Positions 8,565 to 16,392 of a stretch of 47,455 bases of DNA are shown here, piece after piece. A program made the position numbers and the translations under genes. The number at the start of each line of letters is the position of its first letter. The first letter of the stretch is position 1. The notes below the pieces were generated by a model. It was not told the DNA's origin. It was given only the letters and a program-made list of their open reading frames with translations, and did not search any database. Where the stretch lies: positions 1 through 47,455 of the forward strand of contig JAEUPB010000046.1 in NCBI GenBank assembly GCA_016789955.1, in the 5' to 3' direction. The stretch comes from Rubrivivax sp. Lineage in GTDB: Bacteria; Pseudomonadota; Gammaproteobacteria; Burkholderiales; Burkholderiaceae_C.

Positions 8565-9319
8565 AGCCGCACCGCCTCGCCGGCTTCGCGCTGCTGGCCG
8601 CGCTGCTCCTGCTGTGGCAAGTCTCGGCGCTGAGCTGGGTCAGCAGCACGAACTGGCCGCCGTTCACGCAGGTGCTGAAGGCGCTCGTCGAGGGCTTCCG
8701 TTCGGGCGAACTGGTGCAGGTGTTCGGCTCCAGCCTGGGCCGCATGCTCGCGGGCTACGCGGCCGGCTCGGCGGTGGGCATCGCGGTGGGCGTGGCGATG
8801 GCACGCTCGCGCTGGCTGAATGCGGCGCTCGGGCCGCTGGTGGAGCTGCTGCGGCCGATCCCGATCCCGGCGCTGGTGCCGCCGCTGATCCTGCTGCTGG
8901 GCCTGGACAACGCGATGAAGATCTTCGTCGTCGCCTTCGCGGTGTTCTTCCCGGTGCTGATCAACACCGCCACCGGTGTGCGCGCGGTCGATCCGGTGGC
9001 ACTGGACGTGGCGCGCACCTTCCAGGCCGGCCGCTGGCGCACGCTGGCCGGCGTGGTCCTGCCGGCGGCCCTGCCCTACGTGATGGCCGGGCTGCGCACG
9101 AGCCTGGCGCTGGCGCTGATCGTCACCGTGGTGGCCGAGATGATCGCGGGCTCCGCCGGCCTGGGCTACCACCTCGTGACGATGCAGTACGCGATGCGCG
9201 CGCCCGACATGTACGCGGCCATCGTGCTGTTGGCCGCGGTGGGCTACGTGCTCAACCGCGGCATGCTGGCGCTGGAACGCCGGCTGCTGCACTGGTACCA
9301 GCGCGACGCGGCGGCATGA
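8561..9319 (+). CDS. ABC transporter permease 2, NitT/TauT type
   Basis: A 252-aa inner-membrane protein and paralogue of the permease at 5144, with the family coupling loop (GVRAVDPVALDVARTFQAG) and the helix pair around LPAALPYVMAGLRTSLALAL. The first 25 residues are an uncleaved hydrophobic helix. It is overlapped by ATGA at both ends. It is separated from the rest of the transporter by the amidohydrolase gene, an order that suggests duplication or assembly from two cassettes. Confidence 0.93.
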   Translation: MKPHRLAGFALLAALLLLWQVSALSWVSSTNWPPFTQVLKALVEGFRSGELVQVFGSSLGRMLAGYAAGSAVGIAVGVAMARSRWLNAALGPLVELLRPIPIPALVPPLILLLGLDNAMKIFVVAFAVFFPVLINTATGVRAVDPVALDVARTFQAGRWRTLAGVVLPAALPYVMAGLRTSLALALIVTVVAEMIAGSAGLGYHLVTMQYAMRAPDMYAAIVLLAAVGYVLNRGMLALERRLLHWYQRDAAA

Positions 9320-10206
9320 CGACACAGACCTGGCGCATCGGCGCGGCCACCGTGACCCGCATCGAGGAGCAGCTCGGGCCCGGCAGCTTCCCGCCCGAGC
9401 AGTACTTCAGCGGCTACGAGCCCGAGGTGCTCGAACGCCACCGGTCGTGGCTGGTGCCGCACCACTACCTGCCCGACCGCCACGCGCTCGTGACCAGCGT
9501 GCACAGCTGGCTGATTCGCACGCCGCGGCACACGGTGCTGCTGGACTGCTGCTCGGGCAACCACAAGAACCGCCCGTGGTGGCCGCGCTTCCACCAGCTC
9601 GAGACGCCGTTCCTCGAACGCCTGGCCGCCGCCGGCGTCACCCCCGAGCAGGTCGACATCGTGCTGTGCACGCACCTGCACGCCGACCACATCGGCTGGA
9701 ACACGCGGCTGCGGGATGGCCGCTGGGTGCCCACGTTCCCGAACGCGCGCTACCTCTTCGGCCGCACCGAAGCCGAGTGGTTCGACCCGCAGCGCCACCC
9801 CGACAGCGACGACCCGCACCGCCGCATCGCCTGGGCCGACAGCGTGCTGCCGGTGCTGGAGGCGGGGCAGGCCGAACTCGTCGACACGCCGCATGCGATC
9901 GACGACACGCTGACCATCGAGGCCGCTCCCGGCCACACGCACGGCCACGTGCTGCTGCAGCTGCACATGCCCCGAGGCCAGGCCGTGTTCTGCGGCGACG
10001 TGCTGCACCACCCGCTGCAGGTGGTGGCGCCGCATTGGAACAGCCAGTTCTGCGTGCTGCCCGACGAGGCACGAGCGACGCGCCGCCGCGTGCTCGAACA
10101 CTGCGCCGCTCAGGGTGCGCTGCTGCTGCCGACGCACTTCAGTGCGCCGCACGTGGCGCGCATCACGGCGCCCGGCGAGGTGCCGCAGTTCGTCGAGCCC
10201 GGTTGA
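9316..10206 (+). CDS. Metallo-beta-lactamase-fold hydrolase
   Basis: The 296-aa product has H120-x-H122-x-D124-H125 (THLHADH), a further histidine at about 207, D228 in FCGDVLHHP and H274 in LLPTHF, giving a full two-zinc site. It resembles the AHL-lactonase-like MBL proteins often found in catabolic operons, where they hydrolyse lactones, thioesters or esters. It is the last gene of the operon and overlaps the permease stop by ATGA. Its role as a late hydrolytic step is inferred from context. Confidence 0.88.
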   Translation: MTTQTWRIGAATVTRIEEQLGPGSFPPEQYFSGYEPEVLERHRSWLVPHHYLPDRHALVTSVHSWLIRTPRHTVLLDCCSGNHKNRPWWPRFHQLETPFLERLAAAGVTPEQVDIVLCTHLHADHIGWNTRLRDGRWVPTFPNARYLFGRTEAEWFDPQRHPDSDDPHRRIAWADSVLPVLEAGQAELVDTPHAIDDTLTIEAAPGHTHGHVLLQLHMPRGQAVFCGDVLHHPLQVVAPHWNSQFCVLPDEARATRRRVLEHCAAQGALLLPTHFSAPHVARITAPGEVPQFVEPG

Positions 10207-10242
10207 TGCCGCCGGCGGGCGGGTCTCGCAGCCGCTCCGTCG

Positions 10243-12237
10243 TCAGAAGACACACCGGGCCTGCGGCGGCTTCGAATCGAAGCCGAGCCTCTCGGCAAGG
10301 GCGACGAAGCGCGCTTGCCCGCGCACCGCAGCCCAGCGGTGGTCGAGCTGCAGGTAGGCCAGGCGGATGTCGCGTTCTTCGTAGGCGCGCTCGAGCGCGG
10401 TCAATGCCGCGTCGTGCTCACCCAGCGCGACATGCACGAGCGCCATCATGGCCGGCGAGATGAATCCTTCGCGGCCTTGCGCCTGCATGCCGCGCAACAC
10501 GGCTCGCGCACGATCGGCGTGCCCCGTCTCTCCGAGCGCGAAGCCGAACGGGCCGCTGGCCCAGGCGCTGCCGCCGGACAGTTCGACGGCACGCTGCAGC
10601 GAAGCGAGCGCCGCCTCGCTCTGGCCGGCGTTGAACATCACGTTGCCGAAGATCAGGTGTCCGATCCAGAAACCGGGGCCGATCTGCAGCGCACGCCGTA
10701 TTTGGGCAATGCCTTCGTCGAGGCGGCCCATCGATGCCAGCGCGCCTCCCTCGAACGCGTTGGCGAGGACGGAGTGCGGCTCGATCTCGCGAGCACGAAC
10801 GAACCCGCGCAGCGCCTCGGCGGCCCGCCCATGGCTCATGTGGACATGGGCCAGACCGTGGTGGGCATCGGCCGCACTGGGGTTCAACTCGCGGGCCACG
10901 GTGAACGCCTGTTCGGCGCGCAGCCAATCCCAGTCGTACAGGTAGGCCACCCATCCAAGGATCGCCTGGCCTTCGCCGAGTCGCGGATCGATGTCCACCG
11001 CGCGTTGCGCCGCGGCGCGGATGCGCTCGAAGGTCTGGCGCGGCGCCTTGTTCGAGGTGAACAGCTCGCGCCGCAGCACGTCAGCCAGGCCGCACCAGGC
11101 ATAGGCATAGCGTGGGTCGGCGGCGATCGCCTGTTCGTACAGCGCGATCGAACGCCGGTAGGCATCGGCTGTGAACAGCAGCGACAGGTAGCGGGCCTCC
11201 AGGTACAGGCGATAGGTCTCGGCGCTGCGCGTGCCGGCCACGCCCAGCGCACCGCGCTCGCGCTCGCCCAGGCGCGGCATCAGCACCTCGGCGACGCGGC
11301 GCGAGATCGCCTCCTGCACGTCGAAGACATGGGTAAAGGTCTCGTCGAACGTGCCGCTCCAGGCTGCGCTGCCGTTGCGCACGTCGAGCAGACGTGCCGT
11401 CACGCGCAGCCGCTCGCCCTGCTGTGCCATCGTGCCTTCGACGACCCAGCCGACGCCCAGGTCGCGCGCTGCCTGCAGCGCATCGGTATCCTGCCCGGCA
11501 TAGCGCCGCACGGCGCCGACCGGTCGCACGATCACGCCCCTCGCCGCGCTCAAGCGCGCGATCAGGCTGTCGGCCATGCCCAGTTCGAGCACCTCGTCGC
11601 GCGCGCTGCCGCTGCCGGCCAGCGGTCGAAACGGCAGCACCGCCAGCGTCGTCGGCGGTGTCGGATCGGACACGGGCGTGTCGGCCTCGCTGCCGGCGTC
11701 GGCGCGCCAGAGGCGTGGACCGATGACGAGTCCCACGCCGAGCGCGACCGCAGCGCCCGCCGCACCGGCCAGGGCGAAGACCCATCGCCGTGGCCGGGCG
11801 GTTGCCGGCATCGCTCCTGCCGTCGCCGCGGCGCTGGCGGAAGCATCGGAAGCACCGGCGACCGGGCCGGTCGCGGCCACCACCGCGTGCACGTCGGCGA
11901 CGAATCGGAACCCCCGCCGCGGCACCGTGAGCAGGTAGCGCTTGTCGTTGCCGTCGTCGCCGAGCGCGCGCCGCAGCGCCGACACCAGCTTGTTGAGGTT
12001 GTTCTCCTCGACCACCTGACCCGGCCATAGGTCCGCCAGCAGGGTGTCCTTGTCCAGCAGCTCGCCGCGGCGCTCGACGAAATAGACGAGGGCGTCGAAC
12101 AGCCGCGGCGACAGCTCGACCGTGGCGCCGCGCGCATCGAGCAGGCGCCGCCGCCCGAGGTCGAGCCTGAAGTCGCCGACAGCCAGGTGGATGGAGTCAC
12201 CGACGGTCGCTTCGACCGGGCGTTCAGAAAGATTCAT
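10243..12237 (-). CDS. CadC-like membrane regulator with TolB-like and TPR domains
   Basis: The 664-aa product has an OmpR-type winged helix (residues 17-115; LSPRLFDALVYFVERRGELL, WPGQVVEENNLNKLVSALR, PRRGFRF), an Ala-rich linker, one transmembrane helix (about 152-173), a TolB-N/FlgO-like domain (about 195-330; AVLPFRPLAG, WVVEGTMAQQGERLRVTARLLD), and then TPR-type helical repeats to the end. This is the common ToxR/CadC-TPR design, in which a membrane-bound wHTH protein senses through its outer part. It is divergent from the binding-protein gene at 12292, which it may control. It converges with the MBL-fold gene, with only 36 bp between the ends. Confidence 0.88.
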   Translation of the reverse strand: MNLSERPVEATVGDSIHLAVGDFRLDLGRRRLLDARGATVELSPRLFDALVYFVERRGELLDKDTLLADLWPGQVVEENNLNKLVSALRRALGDDGNDKRYLLTVPRRGFRFVADVHAVVAATGPVAGASDASASAAATAGAMPATARPRRWVFALAGAAGAAVALGVGLVIGPRLWRADAGSEADTPVSDPTPPTTLAVLPFRPLAGSGSARDEVLELGMADSLIARLSAARGVIVRPVGAVRRYAGQDTDALQAARDLGVGWVVEGTMAQQGERLRVTARLLDVRNGSAAWSGTFDETFTHVFDVQEAISRRVAEVLMPRLGERERGALGVAGTRSAETYRLYLEARYLSLLFTADAYRRSIALYEQAIAADPRYAYAWCGLADVLRRELFTSNKAPRQTFERIRAAAQRAVDIDPRLGEGQAILGWVAYLYDWDWLRAEQAFTVARELNPSAADAHHGLAHVHMSHGRAAEALRGFVRAREIEPHSVLANAFEGGALASMGRLDEGIAQIRRALQIGPGFWIGHLIFGNVMFNAGQSEAALASLQRAVELSGGSAWASGPFGFALGETGHADRARAVLRGMQAQGREGFISPAMMALVHVALGEHDAALTALERAYEERDIRLAYLQLDHRWAAVRGQARFVALAERLGFDSKPPQARCVF

Positions 12238-12248
12238 GACTATTCAAG

Positions 12249-12292
12249 CGCTGGCAAAGCAGCGTAACGCCACCGACACGATGCTGCCAGCG
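12249..12292. promoter_or_regulatory. Inverted repeat in divergent intergenic region
   Basis: CGCTGGCA (12249-12256) faces TGCCAGCG (12285-12292), with a 28-bp spacer, between the divergent regulator and binding-protein starts. It may be an operator for the wHTH regulator. The right arm runs into the GTG start at 12292, which slightly favours the in-frame ATG at 12301 as the true start. Confidence 0.35.
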
Positions 12293-13269
12293 TGAACCGC
12301 ATGCCGTACCTACGCCTCTGGCTGCCGGCCCTGCTCGTACTCGCCGCCTGGACGGGCTCGGCGGCGCAGCCGGCCAAGCCGGCCCGCGTGGCATTCCTGG
12401 GCATGGACTCGCGCATGCAGGCGCCCTTCGTCGCGGCCTTCGTCGATCGCCTGCGCGCCCTCGGCTACCAGGAAGGCCGCCAGGTGGTGTTCGAGTTCCG
12501 CTGGGCCGAGCGGCACTTCGAGCTGCTGCCCGCCCTGGCGGCTGAACTCGTCGCGAACCGGCCCGATGTCATCGTCACCGCCGCCCCGCCGGCCGTGCGC
12601 GCGGTGCAACGGGCGACCACCAGCATCCCCACGGTGGTTCTGATCCACGACCCGGTGGGCAGCGGCTTCGTCGAGACCTTGGCGCGGCCGGGGCGCAACA
12701 TCACCGGCGTGGCCTTCCAGGACTCGGAGCTCTCGGCCAAGCGGCTGGACCTGCTGCGGCAGATGATTCCGCGCATCGGCAAGGTCGGCGTGATCTGGAA
12801 CCGGGAGGGCGGCGGTGTCGGCGCCGTGCAGGCCCTGGAACACGCGGCGCGCACGCTGGGCGTCGAACTGCGTGCGTTCGAGATCGTTCATCCTTCGGAC
12901 CTCCCTGAGGCCATGCGCCAGGCGAAATTGTGGGGCGCCCAGGGCATCGTACAGCCGGCGTCGCCGGTGTTCACCCAGAACCGCGTGTCACTGCTCGAGG
13001 CGGCGGCGAGACACCAGCTGCCGATGATGTGCGAGATGCGCAACCTGGTCGTCGAAGGGTGCCTGGCCACCTACAGCGCCAGCTTTCCCGCGCAGTACGC
13101 CCGCATGGCCGACTACGTCGACCGCGTGCTGCGCGGCGCGCGCGCGGACAGCCTGCCGGTGGAGCAGCCGCGCGAGTTCGAGTTCGTCATCAACGCGAGG
13201 ACGGCGCGCGAGCTGGGCCTGGAGATCAACCCGGCCATCCGCCTGCGTGCGACCGAAGTGCTTCAGTGA
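12292..13269 (+). CDS. ABC_sub_bind-family periplasmic protein
   Basis: The 325-aa product has a cleavable signal (WLPALLVLAAWTGSAAQ) and the two-lobe fold of PF04392 (YtrE/TrpX-like): RVAFLGMDSRMQAPFVAAFVD, LGYQEGRQVVFEFRWAE, PDVIVTAAPPAVRAVQ, IPTVVLIHDPVGSGFV, GRNITGV. Family members in Burkholderiales often occur without permease or ATPase genes, as here. The listed start is GTG; ATG at 12301 is nearly as good. It is probably co-transcribed with the outer-membrane gene 10 bp downstream. The ligand is unknown; known TrpX-like members bind aromatic amino acids. Confidence 0.9.
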   Translation: MNRMPYLRLWLPALLVLAAWTGSAAQPAKPARVAFLGMDSRMQAPFVAAFVDRLRALGYQEGRQVVFEFRWAERHFELLPALAAELVANRPDVIVTAAPPAVRAVQRATTSIPTVVLIHDPVGSGFVETLARPGRNITGVAFQDSELSAKRLDLLRQMIPRIGKVGVIWNREGGGVGAVQALEHAARTLGVELRAFEIVHPSDLPEAMRQAKLWGAQGIVQPASPVFTQNRVSLLEAAARHQLPMMCEMRNLVVEGCLATYSASFPAQYARMADYVDRVLRGARADSLPVEQPREFEFVINARTARELGLEINPAIRLRATEVLQ

Positions 13270-13278
13270 GGAGGGTCG

Positions 13279-14223
13279 ATGAACAGGATTCCCATGCCGG
13301 ATCGTGCTGCCTGCGGCGCGGCGCTCTTGATGGTTGCGATGGTGCCGGCATCGGCCACCGAAGGCGGCGGCACCGCCAAGATCCTCGGCGTCGAAACGGT
13401 GATGGCCGGCGTGATGCAGGCGCCGGGCCAGTGGCGCGTGGTGACCGTCGTGGGCCACTACCGCAGCGAGCACACGCTGGATGGCAACGGCAACCCGCGC
13501 GCACCGCTGTCCAACTTCGACCTGAAGGTCACCGCCTTCGCGATGCGCTTCCAGTACGTCTGGCCCGAGCTGAAGCTGCTCGGCGCCGACGTCGAATCCC
13601 GATTCGGCGCCGCGTGGTACACCGACACGACGCTGTCGTTCGACGTCGCCACGCCCGGCGGACCGGTCCATCGCGCCGACGCTTCCACCGGCCATGGCGA
13701 CGCGCTGCTGGCGCCCATCACCCTCGGCTGGAAAAGTCCGTCCCTGCACCAGATCGCCGGCCTCGAAATCTACGTGCCCTGGGGGCGGTTCGACACGAGC
13801 CGGCTGGCCAACCGCACCCGTGGCTACCTGGCCGTGGCGCCGGCCTATCGCTTCACCTGGTTCCCGGCGCCCGCTTTGGAGGTGAGCGGCAACCTGATCT
13901 ATCTGCTGAACCGCGAGAACCCGGACACGCGGGTGAAGAGCGGGCGCGAACTGAGCTTCGACTATGGCATCGGCTACACCCTGGCTCCGGGCTGGCAGGT
14001 GGGCGCCTCGGGCTATCTGTATCGCCAGGTCAGCGACGACACGCTGCGCGGCATCCGCGTCGCGCCCGACGGCAATCGCGGCCGTGTCGCCGCGACGGGC
14101 CCCTTCCTGCGCTGGTACACCAGCGACGGCATGGGCATCACCTTGAAGTGGCAGGTGGAGAGCGGCGCGAGGAACAAGACCGACGGCAATCGCTTCTTCC
14201 TGCAGTTCGCGCGCAATCTCTAG
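13279..14223 (+). CDS. MetA/SphA-type outer-membrane protein
   Basis: The 314-aa product has an N-terminal signal (ending near VPASAT) and alternating beta-strand texture with aromatic girdles throughout (FAMRFQYVWPE, YRFTWFPAPALEVSGNLIYLLN, GYTLAPGWQVGASGYLYRQ, FFLQFARNL). The C-terminal aromatic/leucine ending fits an outer-membrane barrel. It matches the Phenol_MetA_deg (PF13557)/SphA group, found next to aromatic degradation genes and presumed to admit hydrophobic substrates. A GAGGAG ribosome site precedes the ATG. It is likely the outer-membrane partner of the upstream binding protein. Confidence 0.85.
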   Translation: MNRIPMPDRAACGAALLMVAMVPASATEGGGTAKILGVETVMAGVMQAPGQWRVVTVVGHYRSEHTLDGNGNPRAPLSNFDLKVTAFAMRFQYVWPELKLLGADVESRFGAAWYTDTTLSFDVATPGGPVHRADASTGHGDALLAPITLGWKSPSLHQIAGLEIYVPWGRFDTSRLANRTRGYLAVAPAYRFTWFPAPALEVSGNLIYLLNRENPDTRVKSGRELSFDYGIGYTLAPGWQVGASGYLYRQVSDDTLRGIRVAPDGNRGRVAATGPFLRWYTSDGMGITLKWQVESGARNKTDGNRFFLQFARNL

Positions 14224-14268
14224 CGCGTGGGTTCGGCGCGCGTGAGCCGCGGGCCACCGACATCCCAG

Positions 14269-14513
14269 CAAGGCTGTGGGTAGGCCCTTGCGGCGGCGAC
14301 TATCGAGACGCCCGAGAAGCGCAGCTTCTTCGACCGCGCGCCGCCAGGCGCGCTTCGTGATCTGACTCACCGCGATTGTTCGAGCACAACGAACGAAGTG
14401 AGTGGAGCGAGTTCCGCGGTGGGGCGAAGAAGCGAGCATCGCAGGGGTCGTAGCGCGCAGCGCCACGCAACGGCTCGATCCGGAGCCGCTGCGAGGGCCT
14501 ACCCACAGCCTTG
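14269..14513. repeat. Folded dispersed repeat, copy 2 (complete, with terminal inverted repeats)
   Basis: The element begins CAAGGCTGTGGGTAGGCCCT and ends with the inverse complement of the same string, giving terminal inverted repeats of about 26 bp with a few mismatches. From 14309 it matches copy 1 with scattered substitutions and one single-base indel. All the internal hairpins are kept, and one base pair in the 8-bp hairpin changes on both sides (T-A in copy 1, C-G here). Size, ends and lack of coding fit a MITE or a large REP-like element. Confidence 0.87.
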
Positions 14514-14566
14514 CCGCGCCAGCGCCACGCACACGACAGCCGACACGCCGACCAACCCGGCGCCGA

Positions 14567-15394
14567 TCAGCAGGGCCCCCACCCATACGCCCGCGACGCG
14601 TTGTCCGCGAGCACCGCATCGCTCAGGCGCCTGTCCCCATCGGTCCAGGCATCGAGCAACGCGAGCAGGTCCGCGTCGGCCGGCGGCGGATTCCGGTTCG
14701 GATGCGGCCAGTTGCTGGCCCACAGGCAGCGGTCGGGCCGCGCCTGCACCAGCGCGCGGGCCAGCGCCGACACGTCGGCGTAGTCGGGCGGCCCGCTGCG
14801 CGAGGTCTCGTACGGTGCGGACAGCTTGATCCAGCGGCCCGGCGCCGCCAGCACCTGCAGCAGCGCCTGGAACGACGGCGCATCGGGCGCGACGGGCACC
14901 ACGAAGCGGCCGACGTGGTCGATCACCACGTCGCACGGCAGCGCGTCGATCAGCGCGCGGCGCTGCGGTATCTCGCGGCCGTCGAACTGCAGGTCGATGT
15001 GCCAGCCCAGCGCAGCGATGCGTTCGGCATGCGCGGGCAACGTGTCCCACGACAGCATGCCGCCCGAGCCGCCGAGCAGCATGTAGCGCACGCCGCGCAC
15101 ACCGGCGGCGTGCAGCCGCTGCAGTTCGATATCGTCGACGTCGGGCGGCACCACCGCCACGCCGCGCGCCGCGGAGCCCAGCTGCGCCAGCGCGTCGAGC
15201 AGGCAGCGGTTGTCGTACCCGTAGCCGGTGGGCTGCACCAGCACCACGCGCTGGAGCCCCAGCGCCTGCTGCACCTCGCGGTAGCGCGACACCGGCGCGT
15301 GCGGCGGCTGGAACGTGGCGGTGGGCGCGAGAGGGTAGCCGTGCTCGTAGATGTGAACGTGGCAGTCGCAGGCACCGGAGGGCATGTCGCTCAT
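14567..15394 (-). CDS. LigI-type amidohydrolase (PF04909)
   Basis: A 275-aa TIM-barrel protein starting DCHVHIYEHGYPL at residues 10-22, with IDHVGRFVVP and LWASNWPHPN further on. This is the pattern of 2-pyrone-4,6-dicarboxylate hydrolase, D-galactarolactone isomerase and sulfomuconolactone hydrolase relatives, which act on lactones. It is the last gene of the TRAP operon; its ATG overlaps the dehydrogenase stop (15391-15394). With a hydroxyacid dehydrogenase, a LacI regulator and a TRAP transporter, a sugar-acid or aromatic lactone is a reasonable substrate class. The exact one is unknown. Confidence 0.85.
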   Translation of the reverse strand: MSDMPSGACDCHVHIYEHGYPLAPTATFQPPHAPVSRYREVQQALGLQRVVLVQPTGYGYDNRCLLDALAQLGSAARGVAVVPPDVDDIELQRLHAAGVRGVRYMLLGGSGGMLSWDTLPAHAERIAALGWHIDLQFDGREIPQRRALIDALPCDVVIDHVGRFVVPVAPDAPSFQALLQVLAAPGRWIKLSAPYETSRSGPPDYADVSALARALVQARPDRCLWASNWPHPNRNPPPADADLLALLDAWTDGDRRLSDAVLADNASRAYGWGPC

Positions 15395-16392
15395 GCGCCG
15401 CTCCACGCACGCAGGCGCCGCGCATGCTCGGCGTTCACGGCGCCTTCCGGCACGCGGCCCTGCAGCAGCGCCTCCACCTGCCGCACCGTCTCCAATGACT
15501 GGTGCTCGATGGCCGGCGGCGTGAGCCCGCCGATGTGCGGCGTGGCGATGACGCGCGGGTGGGCGGCCAGCGCGGAGCTGGGCATCTGGTCGGGCGCGCG
15601 GCCGACGTCCATCGCGCAGCCGGCGATGCGGCCGCCGTCGAGCGCATCGCGCAGCGCCGCCTCGTCGACGAGGTTGCCGCGCGAGGCGTTCACGAAGTAC
15701 GCGCCCGGCCTCATCGCCGCGAAGGCGGCCGCGTCGAAAAGGTTCTCGGTCTGCGGCGTGGCCACGGCCAGGCAGACGACGAAGTCGGACCCTGCCAGCA
15801 GTTCGGCCATCGAGACCTGCGCAGGCCCCTGCGGACCGACGGCCGCGTGGGGATCGGACACCAGCACCTGCATGCCCAGCGCCTGCGCCGTGGCCGCCAG
15901 CGTGCGGCCGATCTGCCCGTAGCCGACGATGCCCAGCACCGAGCCGCGCAGCTCGCGCCCCATCGCGACGGGCGGCACCTGCCCCGCGCGGTAGGCCTGC
16001 ACCGCGTCGCTGATGCCACGGGCCAGGTCGATCATCACGCCGACGATCCACTCGGTCACCGAGGTCATGAAGCCCGCGCTGGCCTGCGTGACGAGGATGC
16101 CGTGCGCGCTGGCCGCCGGGACGTCGACGTTGCGGATGTCCACCGCGCAGCGGCACCAGGCCACGAGTTGCGGCAGCCGCGCCAGCAGTGCCGCCGGCGC
16201 TTCGGTGGCGCGGTCGCTGACGATCAGGTCGCAGTCCGCCGCGGCGGCGACGAGCGTCTCCATCGCCCACGGCGTCTCGTCGTCCTTGCACCGCACGTCG
16301 GCCACGGCGCGCAGGCCGGCCAGCGCGCGCGGGCCGTAGTACTGCGCCAGCGCGGCGGGCCCGTGCGTCAGAAGCACGGTGCGGCGGCTCAC
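15391..16392 (-). CDS. D-2-hydroxyacid dehydrogenase
   Basis: The 333-aa product has the flavodoxin-like outer domain and the NAD-binding Rossmann domain with GIVGYGQIGRTLA (residues about 153-165). It also has the family's catalytic arginine segment (FVNASRGNLVDEAAL), a Glu/Asp region (AMDVGRAPDQ) and the catalytic His in PHIGGLTP. It would oxidise a 2-hydroxy acid or reduce a 2-keto acid in the cytoplasm with NAD(P). It overlaps the LacI gene by ATGA on one side and the amidohydrolase on the other, so all three are translationally coupled. Confidence 0.92.
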   Translation of the reverse strand: MSRRTVLLTHGPAALAQYYGPRALAGLRAVADVRCKDDETPWAMETLVAAAADCDLIVSDRATEAPAALLARLPQLVAWCRCAVDIRNVDVPAASAHGILVTQASAGFMTSVTEWIVGVMIDLARGISDAVQAYRAGQVPPVAMGRELRGSVLGIVGYGQIGRTLAATAQALGMQVLVSDPHAAVGPQGPAQVSMAELLAGSDFVVCLAVATPQTENLFDAAAFAAMRPGAYFVNASRGNLVDEAALRDALDGGRIAGCAMDVGRAPDQMPSSALAAHPRVIATPHIGGLTPPAIEHQSLETVRQVEALLQGRVPEGAVNAEHARRLRAWSGA

